Assembly: GCF_001436095.1 (NCBI RefSeq)
Contig: NZ_AYYK01000008.1
Coordinates: forward strand, 186,295 to 250,294
Reading direction: 5' to 3'
From: Lapidilactobacillus dextrinicus DSM 20335
GTDB taxonomy: Bacteria; Bacillota; Bacilli; Lactobacillales; Lactobacillaceae
DNA length: 64,000 bases
Shown: positions 25,618 to 34,740 of the stretch, one piece after another
Layout of the letters: each line of letters opens with the position of its first letter
Numbering within the stretch: the first letter of the stretch is position 1
The notes under the pieces: model-generated
Seen by the model: only the letters and a program-made list of their open reading frames with translations
The model's database searches: none
What the model was told of the DNA's origin: nothing
Translations under genes and position numbers: made by a program

Positions 25618-27978
25618 ATGAAGTTTTTAGCTAAGTCAAAAGATAAGGCTGGTCATGAGGAAACAATTGTTGAACATACTAATGAATTGCTAAACCAACT
25701 TGCTTATTTGAAAACATTATATCCGCAAGCTTTATCCAGTGAAGGCTGGGAATTACTCGAAGTTGCTTGTGTTGATCACGATTTAGGAAAAATGAATCTT
25801 AAATTTCAGGAAAAACTTCAAAGTCATCAGACAATGTTAGCTGGAGAAATACCTCATGCGTTGCTAAGTATTACATTATTGAACAGAAAGCAGTTAGAAT
25901 CTATTTATGCAAAGAAGGATGTCTCGGCTTTATATAAGGCTATTGCTTTCCATCATTATCGAGATTTAAGTAAGTATAATTCTCTGGATTATAAAACTGA
26001 GAGATTGAAGCTTAATGAAATGGCTTTAAAATTTCCGTTTAGCCAGATTAAGAGCAAACATCAATTACTTTTAGATCCGGGTGAAACTACTCCACCGCCA
26101 TCAAAGTATTTTAATTTAGAAACACGAGCAAGAAATAATGATCGTTTTCTTAATTATGATCTGTACGTCATGTTGAAAGGGCTTCTGAACCGTATTGATT
26201 ACGCGGCAAGTGGCCATTATGATGTTGAAAAACCAGCCGGTGCGTTACAGCCAGCCTTATTGAAAAACACATTGCAAAAATGGCGTGAGCATAATCCTAA
26301 TGCTGATTGGAATAAGATGCAACGCTACGTACTCGAGCATCGCCAGGATAATCTGATTATTCGAGCACAAACGGGTATGGGAAAAACTGAAGCAGCATTA
26401 TTGTGGGCCGCCGATGATAAAACCTTTTTCACATTACCTTTAAGAATTGCAATTGACAGTATTTATACACGTTTATCAACCAAAGTTTTTACTCAGAAAA
26501 CAGCTCCAGATAATATTGGTAAGCTAGATTCGGATACGGATGAGTTTATGCTCAGCTTGGCTGGGCAAATGGATTCGGACGAGTTAGAAGTATATGGGGC
26601 ACAATTAAAAAGCTGGTCATTGCCCTTAACGATTACGACATTAGATCAGGTCTTTAATTTTGTTTATCATTATATTAATTTTGAAATGAAGTTAGCTACG
26701 CTTAGTTATAGCAAAGTTATTATTGATGAAATTCAAATGTACGATGAGAATTTGTTGGCCTATATTATTTATGGGCTAGGTGAAATTCTACGAATGGGTG
26801 GTCATTTTATGATTATGACCGCAACTTTACCAGAATTCGTTGTTGATTTGTTGTGTCAAAATAAAGACTTTAGGGATGTTATTGAACAAACCGGCCAGCT
26901 ACCTTATAAGAAACCTGAACCATTTATTAAAAACGACGCACCGCTACGTCATAATATTAAAATTGAGCGAAATAACATTAATGCTGAAAAAATTTTAACT
27001 GTATTTGACCATAATAAGGTGTTGGTTGTCTGCAATACGATTCAGTGTGCAATCAAAATATATAATGAAATCCTGACCAGTGGTATTAATAAAGATAAGG
27101 TTCATTTAATCCATAGTCACTTTATTCATGCCGACCGAATGAAAAAACAAACTGAGATTTTAGAATTTGGTGATATTCATACTCATGATGACGGTATTTG
27201 GATTGGTACACAGATATTGGAAGCGTCACTAGATTTAGATTTTGATGTTTTATTGACGGAGCTATCTGAACTTAATGGACTGTTTCAACGAATGGGGCGT
27301 TGTTATCGTAATCGTGATACAGCACCGTTAGGAACTAATGTTTTTGTGTTTGTAGGGACTGATGATATCTATCCAAGTGGAATTAAGTATGTTGTTGATG
27401 CAGGCTTCTTCAAACTATCGCGCATGTTTTTAATGCGACAAGGCGACGGTCCTCTTAACGAAGCAACTAAGATGAACTTAGTTGAAACGACTTATACAAC
27501 GGATAATATTAAAGAATATTCCAGTCAATATTATCAGCGTTTAAATAAAACGATGGTCTATTTACAAGACATTGCTAATGACGGTAAAACAAAAAGCGAA
27601 GTAGATATGTTATTTCGCGGTATTGATTCAAAGAACGTTATTCCGCAAAGTGTGTACGTTGAACATGAAGAAACAATTAGGCAAGCATACGAGATACTGA
27701 CAACACCGATGCGTGAATTAAGTAAAAATGGTAATGAAAATCCTAGAAATATGAAATCAGCGGCGATTGTCACGATAAAGAATTTTTTAGTGCCAATTTC
27801 TAACTATCAGTATAAAAAACTCAAAGATAACAATCGGATTGACCTTGACCGATTAGCAAAAAAGCAAAGCAATTTTCATTATTTGATTGCTGATGTTCCA
27901 TATGATGATGAAATTGGTTTGCAAATGCCAACAATTAATGTTAATGATTTTGTTAACGAATATTCCAATATTTTTTAG
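25618..27978 (+). CDS. cas3: Cas3 HD nuclease-helicase
   Basis: 786-residue single-chain Cas3. The N-terminal HD domain has VEHTNELL and CVDHDLGKMN. The helicase follows, with motif I RAQTGMGKTEAA, the DEAD-like box IIDEIQMYDE, motif III TATLP and motif VI LFQRMGRCYRN. It degrades target DNA after R-loop formation. GTGGAGG precedes the ATG at 25618. A GTG at 25606 is possible but less likely. It is the last cas gene, and no terminator is seen before leader 2. Confidence 0.95.
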   Translation: MKFLAKSKDKAGHEETIVEHTNELLNQLAYLKTLYPQALSSEGWELLEVACVDHDLGKMNLKFQEKLQSHQTMLAGEIPHALLSITLLNRKQLESIYAKKDVSALYKAIAFHHYRDLSKYNSLDYKTERLKLNEMALKFPFSQIKSKHQLLLDPGETTPPPSKYFNLETRARNNDRFLNYDLYVMLKGLLNRIDYAASGHYDVEKPAGALQPALLKNTLQKWREHNPNADWNKMQRYVLEHRQDNLIIRAQTGMGKTEAALLWAADDKTFFTLPLRIAIDSIYTRLSTKVFTQKTAPDNIGKLDSDTDEFMLSLAGQMDSDELEVYGAQLKSWSLPLTITTLDQVFNFVYHYINFEMKLATLSYSKVIIDEIQMYDENLLAYIIYGLGEILRMGGHFMIMTATLPEFVVDLLCQNKDFRDVIEQTGQLPYKKPEPFIKNDAPLRHNIKIERNNINAEKILTVFDHNKVLVVCNTIQCAIKIYNEILTSGINKDKVHLIHSHFIHADRMKKQTEILEFGDIHTHDDGIWIGTQILEASLDLDFDVLLTELSELNGLFQRMGRCYRNRDTAPLGTNVFVFVGTDDIYPSGIKYVVDAGFFKLSRMFLMRQGDGPLNEATKMNLVETTYTTDNIKEYSSQYYQRLNKTMVYLQDIANDGKTKSEVDMLFRGIDSKNVIPQSVYVEHEETIRQAYEILTTPMRELSKNGNENPRNMKSAAIVTIKNFLVPISNYQYKKLKDNNRIDLDRLAKKQSNFHYLIADVPYDDEIGLQMPTINVNDFVNEYSNIF

Positions 27979-28172
27979 CTAAATTTTGTTTTAAATATCT
28001 GTCGATGTTCATTACCGTAAATTTATCAAGAGATCGACAGACATGGAAAACATTGTTATTTTAGGAATTGTTCAGTAAATATTGGACTGAGCAATTCTTT
28101 TATAGATAAATTTTAAAGATTGACAGATTCTATGCTGCGGTTCCATCTAGAGTAAGGAGTTTTGGAACCGTG
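27979..28172 (+). promoter_or_regulatory. CRISPR leader 2
   Basis: Leader of array 2. It has CTGTCGAT (27999-28006) ... ATCGACAG (28033-28040), GACAGATT (28122-28129) and TAAGGA ending at 28158, each at the same distance from the first repeat as in leader 1. It also has an inverted repeat CGGTTCC (28138-28144) / GGAACCG (28164-28170) just before the first repeat, absent from leader 1. Confidence 0.8.
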
Positions 28173-28928
28173 GTTTTTATTTAAAGAGTATTGAATGTAA
28201 ATAAATTTCCTTAGCTTAATCTTCATCAGTGTTTACTTCGTTTTTATTTAAAGAGTATTGAATGTAAATATGATTAAATCCGGGCAATTAAGGCGTCCAA
28301 AGAACGTTTTTATTTAAAGAGTATTGAATGTAAATTCCCGTGACATTGAAGTTAATACGTATTCCAACATGGTTTTTATTTAAAGAGTATTGAATGTAAA
28401 TAAAGTTAATCGATATTGAAACTGACGAAGAAGAAGGTTTTTATTTAAAGAGTATTGAATGTAAATCCTTGCCAAACACGATTGCCATATATGCCTTATC
28501 AGTGTTTTTATTTAAAGAGTATTGAATGTAAATAGACGATATGCAACGCGTCACCGGTGCGAAAAACGGTTTTTATTTAAAGAGTATTGAATGTAAATCA
28601 TGCTTTTTGGCAATCAGTGGTTGCTCAGTTATTGGTTTTTATTTAAAGAGTATTGAATGTAAATTTCAGTGTGCTTGTTGTAACATCACTTTTCTGAAAC
28701 GTTTTTATTTAAAGAGTATTGAATGTAAATACTAGCATTTGAGCAGTGTCTGCGTCATAAATATTCGTTTTTATTTAAAGAGTATTGAATGTAAATTACC
28801 TCCTTATTTCTTTAGATAGCTATCTTTAAATCGTTTTTATTTAAAGAGTATTGAATGTAAAGCTTGAACGGAGAATTGAGCAAATGCAAGATTGGGTTGT
28901 TTTTATCTAAAAAGTATTGAATATAAAA
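28173..28928 (+). CRISPR. CRISPR array 2, type I-B, 12 repeats / 11 spacers
   Basis: Same repeat as array 1 except that base 9 is T (GTTTTTATTT) in the first 11 units. The terminal unit (28899-28928) is degenerate but has C at base 9 like array 1. The eleventh repeat ends in G. Spacing is 65-67 bases. The leader lies upstream, and transcription is on the plus strand. Confidence 0.99.
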
Positions 28929-29058
28929 TGAAATACCCATATGGAGGCGAGGGGACCTGATGCCATTTTTTTAACATCATTGAATCACTAGTCTAGTAAG
29001 GTCTAATCGTATTTCTTTTGCGAAATATGTAAGCGTGTTAAACTTTGGTTAGAAGGGG

Positions 29059-29118
29059 ATGTATTTGAAAAATATGGCGCCGTCATCGGATAATAATTAT
29101 CCCCATCTGTATGAATAA
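29059..29118 (+). CDS. Possible 19-residue leader peptide before the baeRF-like gene
   Basis: An ATG behind GAAGGGG opens a short frame, MYLKNMAPSSDNNYPHLYE, that stops 24 bases before the next gene, whose own AGGAGGG lies in the gap. Only the frame and an imperfectly spaced ribosome-binding site support it, so it may be chance. Confidence 0.2.
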   Translation: MYLKNMAPSSDNNYPHLYE

Positions 29119-29141
29119 TGACCAATAGGAGGGAATCGCTT

Positions 29142-30260
29142 ATGACTAAAGTAGGCAAGGAACTATTAATGCAGTTAAAAGAGGCGACGGGACCTTTTGT
29201 AACAATTATGCTTAATACTCCCGCGGATCATCAAGGTGTTGAAAAAGCACAACTTAAATTTAAGAATTTTGCTAAAGAAGCAAAGAAACGTTTTGAAAAA
29301 AAATATCCTGATGCTAATTGGGAAAGCTATCAAGCCAAACTAGATGCATTAGCAACAGATCAGTCTTTTTGGCGTAGTGCTTCAACAAGTGTAGCGATCT
29401 TTTTAACAGAAAGTGACACATTGGTTCATCACTTAAGTATTCATACGGATGATCAGTATTATGTTGGGGACACCCCCTACTTATTAGCGGCCATTCGTAA
29501 TTCGCAATTCAACTACACTTACTATTTGCTGGCATTGAATCGTGACTCAATGAAGCTCTACTTTGTTGATAATGAGCAAATTAGCTTAGTTGATTTACCA
29601 GATGGAGCACCGATTGACGTCCCAACAGCATTAGGCGAAGAAACACGTGACGGTAGTTTAAGTTACACTTCCCAAGGGCGTGGTACAGGATCTAAGGAAG
29701 GTGTTACTTATCACGGTGTTAATACTAAGGATGAAGAAGTAGAGATCGACTGGAAGAATTATTATCAAGCTGTTGATACTTTCTTACGCAGTGACTTAGA
29801 TAACGAAGCTGGCTATCCGCTGTATCTTTTTGCTTTACCTGAGAATCAAACGATGTTTAAGAAATATGCGAAAGCAGATTTCTTCAGTACAGATGCAGCA
29901 ATCAGTATGTCACCATCAACGTTAACTGATAACGAGATTGGTGAGAAGGCTATTCCAGAAATTGCCAAACAATTAGCTGAAAAAGAAGTGACTGAGTATC
30001 AAGATTTATTAAATGGAAAGTTCATTGAACAACTGGTTGATATTGTCCCAATGACAGAAGATGGTCGCGTAGCTAATTTGTTTATTGCCACATCTAATCT
30101 GGTTGATGGCTATGGTGAAGATCCTGATGCTGAATATGATCGGCGTCAAGTCTTGAATACGATGACGATTAATGCCCTCAAGAACAATGGTGAAGCTCAT
30201 ATTCTTGATCAAAAGGCCGTTCCAGGTGAAAAGAGTTTATTAGCGGTATTACGCTATTAA
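29142..30260 (+). CDS. baeRF (eRF1-like) family protein
   Basis: 372-residue cytosolic protein that I place, from its overall pattern, among the bacterial archaeo-eukaryotic release-factor-like (baeRF) proteins of lactic acid bacteria. Visible parts are an N-terminal helix-rich region, a beta-rich middle (YYLLALNRDSMKLYFVDNEQISLVDLP, then a Gly/Ser-rich loop SYTSQGRGTGSKEG at about 178-191) and a C-terminal half ending QKAVPGEKSLLAVLRY. The family was proposed to act on ribosomes, by inference only. AGGAGGG precedes the ATG at 29142. It stands alone between array 2 and a terminator. Confidence 0.65.
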   Translation: MTKVGKELLMQLKEATGPFVTIMLNTPADHQGVEKAQLKFKNFAKEAKKRFEKKYPDANWESYQAKLDALATDQSFWRSASTSVAIFLTESDTLVHHLSIHTDDQYYVGDTPYLLAAIRNSQFNYTYYLLALNRDSMKLYFVDNEQISLVDLPDGAPIDVPTALGEETRDGSLSYTSQGRGTGSKEGVTYHGVNTKDEEVEIDWKNYYQAVDTFLRSDLDNEAGYPLYLFALPENQTMFKKYAKADFFSTDAAISMSPSTLTDNEIGEKAIPEIAKQLAEKEVTEYQDLLNGKFIEQLVDIVPMTEDGRVANLFIATSNLVDGYGEDPDAEYDRRQVLNTMTINALKNNGEAHILDQKAVPGEKSLLAVLRY

Positions 30261-30286
30261 GTATTGAAATAAATAAAACATCTATC

Positions 30287-30328
30287 AAAAAATCCTCTAA
30301 GGCTGTGTTGAAGCCTTAGGGGATTTTT
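30287..30328. terminator. Terminator between convergent genes
   Basis: Stem AAAAATCCTCTAAGGCT / AGCCTTAGGGGATTTTT with a short loop. A-rich and T-rich ends make it usable on both strands. Confidence 0.85.
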
Positions 30329-30337
30329 AATTAGATA

Positions 30338-31453
30338 TTAGTGCTTTTTCAATTGTTTACTGTACAGTTGTTCTAAATGAGGGCGTTTTGTATCAATGAT
30401 GATTTTTGCTTCTGCAAAAATTGAATTTAGTAGTTTATTGGTAACAAAGCGCCATTGTTGTTTGGTTTCATTTTTGGAATTAAGGATTTCTGGAGCTAGT
30501 AGTTTTAAAGTCGTGAGCCAATTTTGTTCAATGTTATCAATTTGGTCGGCGTCGATATTTTTAAGGATGGTATATAACGAGTCTAAAAATTCTTGTTTGG
30601 TGGCATCATCAAGACTGGTTAGCCAGTTAGTAACTGTATGTTGGGTGAATTGAGACAGTTCATTTGGTGCAGCAATTAGTTGGAAGTGATTATTTTTAAT
30701 TTGCCAAGTGAAGGGATCATGCTGCTTAATACCAGCGCCATTACTTTTAACCACTTGATAATTTGCCTCGGGTTCTAATAACAAGCCAACGATTGAAGCT
30801 TCCGGAATGAATTTGTGGATTTTAACTTTGATCGTTAGTGGCAATGGTGTCTTTAAACCAGGACCGTCAATACTATAAGCGCCCTTTAGTACTTGTTGCG
30901 CCATTCCTTGACTATGAATAGCAGCATAAGTAGCAAGATTACCACCTTTAGAATGACCACCAATGTAGAAACGCCCTGGGTGTAATCGAGTCATGCGTTG
31001 ATAATACTGTAGTGCCGACTTTTGGGAAGGAATTGTTTCTAGAAAAGTCATGTTAAAGTCTTCCTTCCAGTCAACTAGCGTGGAAGTTGTTCCGCGAAAA
31101 GCGACGAAATATTGTTTAGGCGCAAATTCTAGCGTGACAGCACTAAATTGTTCTTCGGCTTTAACATTAGTTTTTGTTTCCCAATTATGCCATTTTAAGT
31201 TTTGATAACGGCGACTTTTTTGCAGTGCTTGCAATAATTTCAAGTTTGCCTGAGGATTCCAAGTTTGTTTAATCGCGCTTTTAAGAAGTTTTTGATCATT
31301 AATTGCTGCAAATTTATAACTAGGCTGACGTTCTAAAATCGTGTAATCAAGGTAAGCCAGTTGGGCTAGAATCGTCGCATCCAACTCGTTGAAGGGCATT
31401 TGAGCAAAAGTTTGCGGACCAAAATTTTCAAGGTAATTAATAATGTTTTTCAA
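30338..31453 (-). CDS. DUF2974 (Mbeg1-like) alpha/beta hydrolase
   Basis: 371-residue lipase-like protein. The nucleophile elbow is GGHSKGGNLA, preceded by the oxyanion-type FRGTTSTLVDWKEDFNM, both typical of DUF2974/Mbeg1-like proteins. No signal peptide, so intracellular. The substrate is unknown. The TTG at 31453 follows GAGGTG at normal spacing and gives MKNIINYL. A GTG at 31462 overlaps that ribosome-binding site and is less likely. Confidence 0.82.
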   Translation of the reverse strand: MKNIINYLENFGPQTFAQMPFNELDATILAQLAYLDYTILERQPSYKFAAINDQKLLKSAIKQTWNPQANLKLLQALQKSRRYQNLKWHNWETKTNVKAEEQFSAVTLEFAPKQYFVAFRGTTSTLVDWKEDFNMTFLETIPSQKSALQYYQRMTRLHPGRFYIGGHSKGGNLATYAAIHSQGMAQQVLKGAYSIDGPGLKTPLPLTIKVKIHKFIPEASIVGLLLEPEANYQVVKSNGAGIKQHDPFTWQIKNNHFQLIAAPNELSQFTQHTVTNWLTSLDDATKQEFLDSLYTILKNIDADQIDNIEQNWLTTLKLLAPEILNSKNETKQQWRFVTNKLLNSIFAEAKIIIDTKRPHLEQLYSKQLKKH

Positions 31454-31590
31454 TGCTGTCACCTCGTGGCCTAATAAGATTTGTCACTATTAGTATAACT
31501 GAATCCAAGCTTAAATCGAAGAAAATCGTCGGGTGATCTATAACGGAACCGGTTGAAATGATTTGAGTTTTTTCTAGAGTCCGATATAAA

Positions 31591-31622
31591 AAAGTGCGAG
31601 CAAATTAATTTGCTCGCACTTT
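31591..31622. terminator. Terminator after pepD
   Basis: Perfect palindrome AAAGTGCGAGCAAATT with its reverse complement, followed on the minus strand by a T run. It ends the pepD transcript. Confidence 0.85.
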
Positions 31623-31637
31623 AATCGTGGTTATTTA

Positions 31638-33047
31638 TTAGTCATGTAATTGGAATTTCAAATTCATTTTTGGTTCACCAAAGGCTAACATCTGACCTAA
31701 TAAGGTATTGGCATTTTTTTGATACAAGTCAGCCATTTGATTATTAATATCGCCTAGGTAAGCTTGGATGTCGGTGTGGGACTTGTATGCTTGATCAGCT
31801 TCGATTTGTAAATGGCGGCAAGCAGCAACAGTATTTTGTTCGAAGATATTTTCTTCATCTTCATACAAATCAAAGTTACTATCACCAATTAAAGCCATAA
31901 TGTTTGTTAACCAATAAATATTGTTAGGGTTCAATTCAGTGGTTGTATTCTTATAATTTTCTGGTGTATCAGTAACGTTAGCATAGAATGGTACAACGGC
32001 GTTAAAGGTATTAGGACCAAATGCTAACCAATGAATACCGGCAATTTCTGCAGGGACATCATTCCGAATTTGGAGGATGTGTAATTCTTGGTTACGATTG
32101 ATACCGATTGGCCGTAATAATTTCTTTTCTTCAGCAGTTCCTAATGAACCGTATGCATCATAAACAGTGTTTTGATAATGTGAACTCAAGACAAATTTAA
32201 CATCTTCAATGCTAATCTTCTTGTCTGTTCGACAAATGAAAGGTAAGTCTTGATCAAAAGGATCAGTATCAAATTCAGGATTGAAGTATTTTTGGCCATA
32301 CCAAGCACGAGGATTGTTATAGCGGGTATCTTTAATTGTGGCACTGCCAAAAATATGACGTAAGTTAACTTGGTCGCGATCTGGATTTAAGTGATACTTT
32401 TCAATTAATTCAGGTAAGTCGGCTGCAAACATTGTATCGTCAGAATTGAAATCAAATTCAGCAATGTTGAAACGGTTAGGTGCAACAACGTAGGCATCAT
32501 CAGGAATACGGATAGCAGCCCAGTGATGACCAGCGATGGATTCGAAGTACCAAACTTCATCTTTATCAGAGAAGCAGATACCGTTAGTTTCATAAGTACC
32601 ATATTTCTCTAATAGCGCACCTAAACGTTTGACACCTTCACGAGCAGAATTGATGTAAGGCAACGTTATAACGACGAAATCTTCTTCACCAAGACCGTCT
32701 TTAGTTAATGGATCAACGCCTAAAATACGTGAATTAGTCGTGATTGTTTCGGTAGCAGTCATGGCAACATTATTAGCGTTAATACCAGCAGCAGCCCAAA
32801 TACCGCTTGAAAGATCAGCTTCAGGTGTTGAGGTGTAACGTAATGGATTATCTGGTAAATCTAGTTCAACCGGACTTAAAACGGCTTTGTAATGTTTGGG
32901 TTGTTCGTTAGGATTAACAACAACAAATCTTTGGGGGTCAAGAGGACCAGCACCGTCTTCGTTACGGGCGATCAACGTTGAACCATCGATGGTTGCGTCT
33001 TTACCAACTAAAATTGTCGTACAGGAACCTTTTTTACGTTTTATCAT
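31638..33047 (-). CDS. pepD: C69-family dipeptidase
   Basis: 469-residue Ntn-hydrolase dipeptidase. Near the N-terminus [15 protein letters not shown] supplies the Cys nucleophile, followed by [11 protein letters not shown]. Lactobacillus PepD enzymes of this family cleave a wide range of dipeptides in the cytosol. The ATG at 33047 is preferred to 33056, because TAAGGA touches the latter. Monocistronic, with its own terminator. Confidence 0.9.
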   Translation of the reverse strand: MIKRKKGSCTTILVGKDATIDGSTLIARNEDGAGPLDPQRFVVVNPNEQPKHYKAVLSPVELDLPDNPLRYTSTPEADLSSGIWAAAGINANNVAMTATETITTNSRILGVDPLTKDGLGEEDFVVITLPYINSAREGVKRLGALLEKYGTYETNGICFSDKDEVWYFESIAGHHWAAIRIPDDAYVVAPNRFNIAEFDFNSDDTMFAADLPELIEKYHLNPDRDQVNLRHIFGSATIKDTRYNNPRAWYGQKYFNPEFDTDPFDQDLPFICRTDKKISIEDVKFVLSSHYQNTVYDAYGSLGTAEEKKLLRPIGINRNQELHILQIRNDVPAEIAGIHWLAFGPNTFNAVVPFYANVTDTPENYKNTTTELNPNNIYWLTNIMALIGDSNFDLYEDEENIFEQNTVAACRHLQIEADQAYKSHTDIQAYLGDINNQMADLYQKNANTLLGQMLAFGEPKMNLKFQLHD

Positions 33048-33342
33048 AATTATCATTCCTTAGTAGAGATGTTTGTTAATAATTGTAGGTCAATTTTGAT
33101 AAAAAATAAAGATAACCAAACGTTCGTTATTAAATTGTCACGTTAGTTTCATTTAATCACAAGTATAAATTGATGATGTTAGGCTCGATTAGAATAAAAC
33201 GAAGTTGTTAATTAGGAAATACAGTTGTTATTATATTTCAACAAGATAACAATTTTGTTGAAAGCCGTTAGTTGGTCTGTTGTCAGTGTATAATATTACA
33301 CGATTAACAAGTAATACCAACTGATGAACAGGAAGATTTTTA

Positions 33343-34308
33343 ATGAAAAAAGGGATTTTATTAGTAAATCTGGGCACACCGGAACAACCAAAAGCAGGTC
33401 CGGTACGTCGTTATTTACGTAAATTTTTAGGAGATCGCCGAGTTATTGATATGCCTCGTGTGCCTTGGTGGCTGATTTTAAATTTAATGATTTTACCGAC
33501 ACGGCCTAAACATTCTGCTGAATTGTACCAAAAAATTTGGTCCGATGAAAAAGGATCACCGCTGTTGTACTACACTCAACGCCAAGCAACTCAATTACAA
33601 GAGAAGTTTCCTGATCAAATGGTACGTTACGCGATGTGTTATAGTAAGCCATTTGTGCCAGATATCTTAAGCGAGATGATGGCGCTGGGCATGGAAGAAT
33701 TAACCGTAATTCCGATGTACCCGCAATATTCACAAACAACAGTTGCACCGGTTTTTGATCAGGTTAGCGATTATTTTAAGGATAAAGCTAATATTCCGCA
33801 AATTTATTTCCAACAGAGTTTTTACCGTGAACCACTTTATATTAAGTACATGGCTAATCAGATTAAGGCAGAATTGGCTCACGAAAAATATGATAAGATT
33901 ATTTTTTCTTATCACGGGATTCCGCAGAAATACGTTAAACATGGTGATCCATATCCCAAGCAATGTGATGAAACCACTCGGCAAGTTATGGAACTGATTG
34001 GTGACTTCCCGTATCTACAAACTTACCAATCAAAATTTGGCCCTAGTGAATGGTTAACACCGGCAACCGCGGATATTATGAAGAAGTTACCTCAACAAGG
34101 TAATAAACGTATTCTTGTTTTAACGCCAGCGTTTGTTGCAGATTGTTTAGAAACACTTGAAGAAATTGAACATGAGAATCGTGATTATTTCATGAAAAAT
34201 GGCGGCGAAATTTTTACTTATCTACATCCGCTTAACGATAGTCCCGTTTTTACTGACTTACTTGAAAAAATCGTCCTTGACCATGAAACGGTTAAAGAGC
34301 ATCACTAG
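33343..34308 (+). CDS. hemH: Ferrochelatase family protein
   Basis: 321-residue HemH. Catalytic His in FSYHGIPQKYVKHGDPY and Glu in DCLETLEEI are present. It inserts iron into a porphyrin, which is coproporphyrin III in Gram-positives. No other haem-biosynthesis gene is in the window, and lactic acid bacteria usually lack the pathway, so it may act on imported porphyrins or work in reverse. In the 286-base upstream gap there is an inverted repeat TTTCAACAA/TTGTTGAAA (near 33236-33263) and a -10 TATAAT at 33289-33294. Confidence 0.92.
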   Translation: MKKGILLVNLGTPEQPKAGPVRRYLRKFLGDRRVIDMPRVPWWLILNLMILPTRPKHSAELYQKIWSDEKGSPLLYYTQRQATQLQEKFPDQMVRYAMCYSKPFVPDILSEMMALGMEELTVIPMYPQYSQTTVAPVFDQVSDYFKDKANIPQIYFQQSFYREPLYIKYMANQIKAELAHEKYDKIIFSYHGIPQKYVKHGDPYPKQCDETTRQVMELIGDFPYLQTYQSKFGPSEWLTPATADIMKKLPQQGNKRILVLTPAFVADCLETLEEIEHENRDYFMKNGGEIFTYLHPLNDSPVFTDLLEKIVLDHETVKEHH

Positions 34309-34359
34309 TCGAAACTTCATGCTTATTAGCACGGTAGTTTGAATTAGGGAGGGCTATTT

Positions 34360-34653
34360 ATGGCGAAGAATAAAGTTTATCAATATACAGCTGTAATTAA
34401 AGCTTCAGAAGTGGGTAAGGGTGGCGCTTATGTGGTTTTTCCTTACGATATTCGGGAAGAGTTTGGGCGTGGTCGTGTCAAAGTCCATGTCACCTTTGAT
34501 GGTGTCCCTTATGATGGCAGTATTATTAATATGGGCGTTAAAAATCCCGATGGCTCAATTTGTTATATTATTGGTGTCCGCAAGGCAATTCGTGAGCAAC
34601 TCCATAAAACAATTGGAGATTCATTAATAGTTACCGTTCAAGAAAAAGCATAA
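34360..34653 (+). CDS. DUF1905 protein
   Basis: 97-residue beta-rich protein matching DUF1905 (AYVVFPYDIREEFGRGRVKVHVTFDGVPY ... VRKAIREQLHKTIGD). Function of the family is unknown. It lies 51 bases after hemH, has its own GGGAGGG ribosome-binding site, and is closed by a terminator, so it may be cotranscribed with hemH. Confidence 0.85.
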   Translation: MAKNKVYQYTAVIKASEVGKGGAYVVFPYDIREEFGRGRVKVHVTFDGVPYDGSIINMGVKNPDGSICYIIGVRKAIREQLHKTIGDSLIVTVQEKA

Positions 34654-34695
34654 AAAAAGTGCCTTAGACAATCATTGTCTAGGGCATTTTTTAAA
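34652..34695. terminator. Terminator after the DUF1905 gene
   Basis: Stem AAAAAGTGCCTTAGACAAT / ATTGTCTAGGGCATTTTTT. It also faces the end of the convergent lpdC gene. Confidence 0.85.
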
Positions 34696-34740
34696 TACTT
34701 TCCTCAGTCATTTAAGCTTTTTAGATAATGTACTAAATTC

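Noticed and set aside
28541-28735. Open frame inside CRISPR array 2
   Set aside because: It is also a repeat translation, not a gene.
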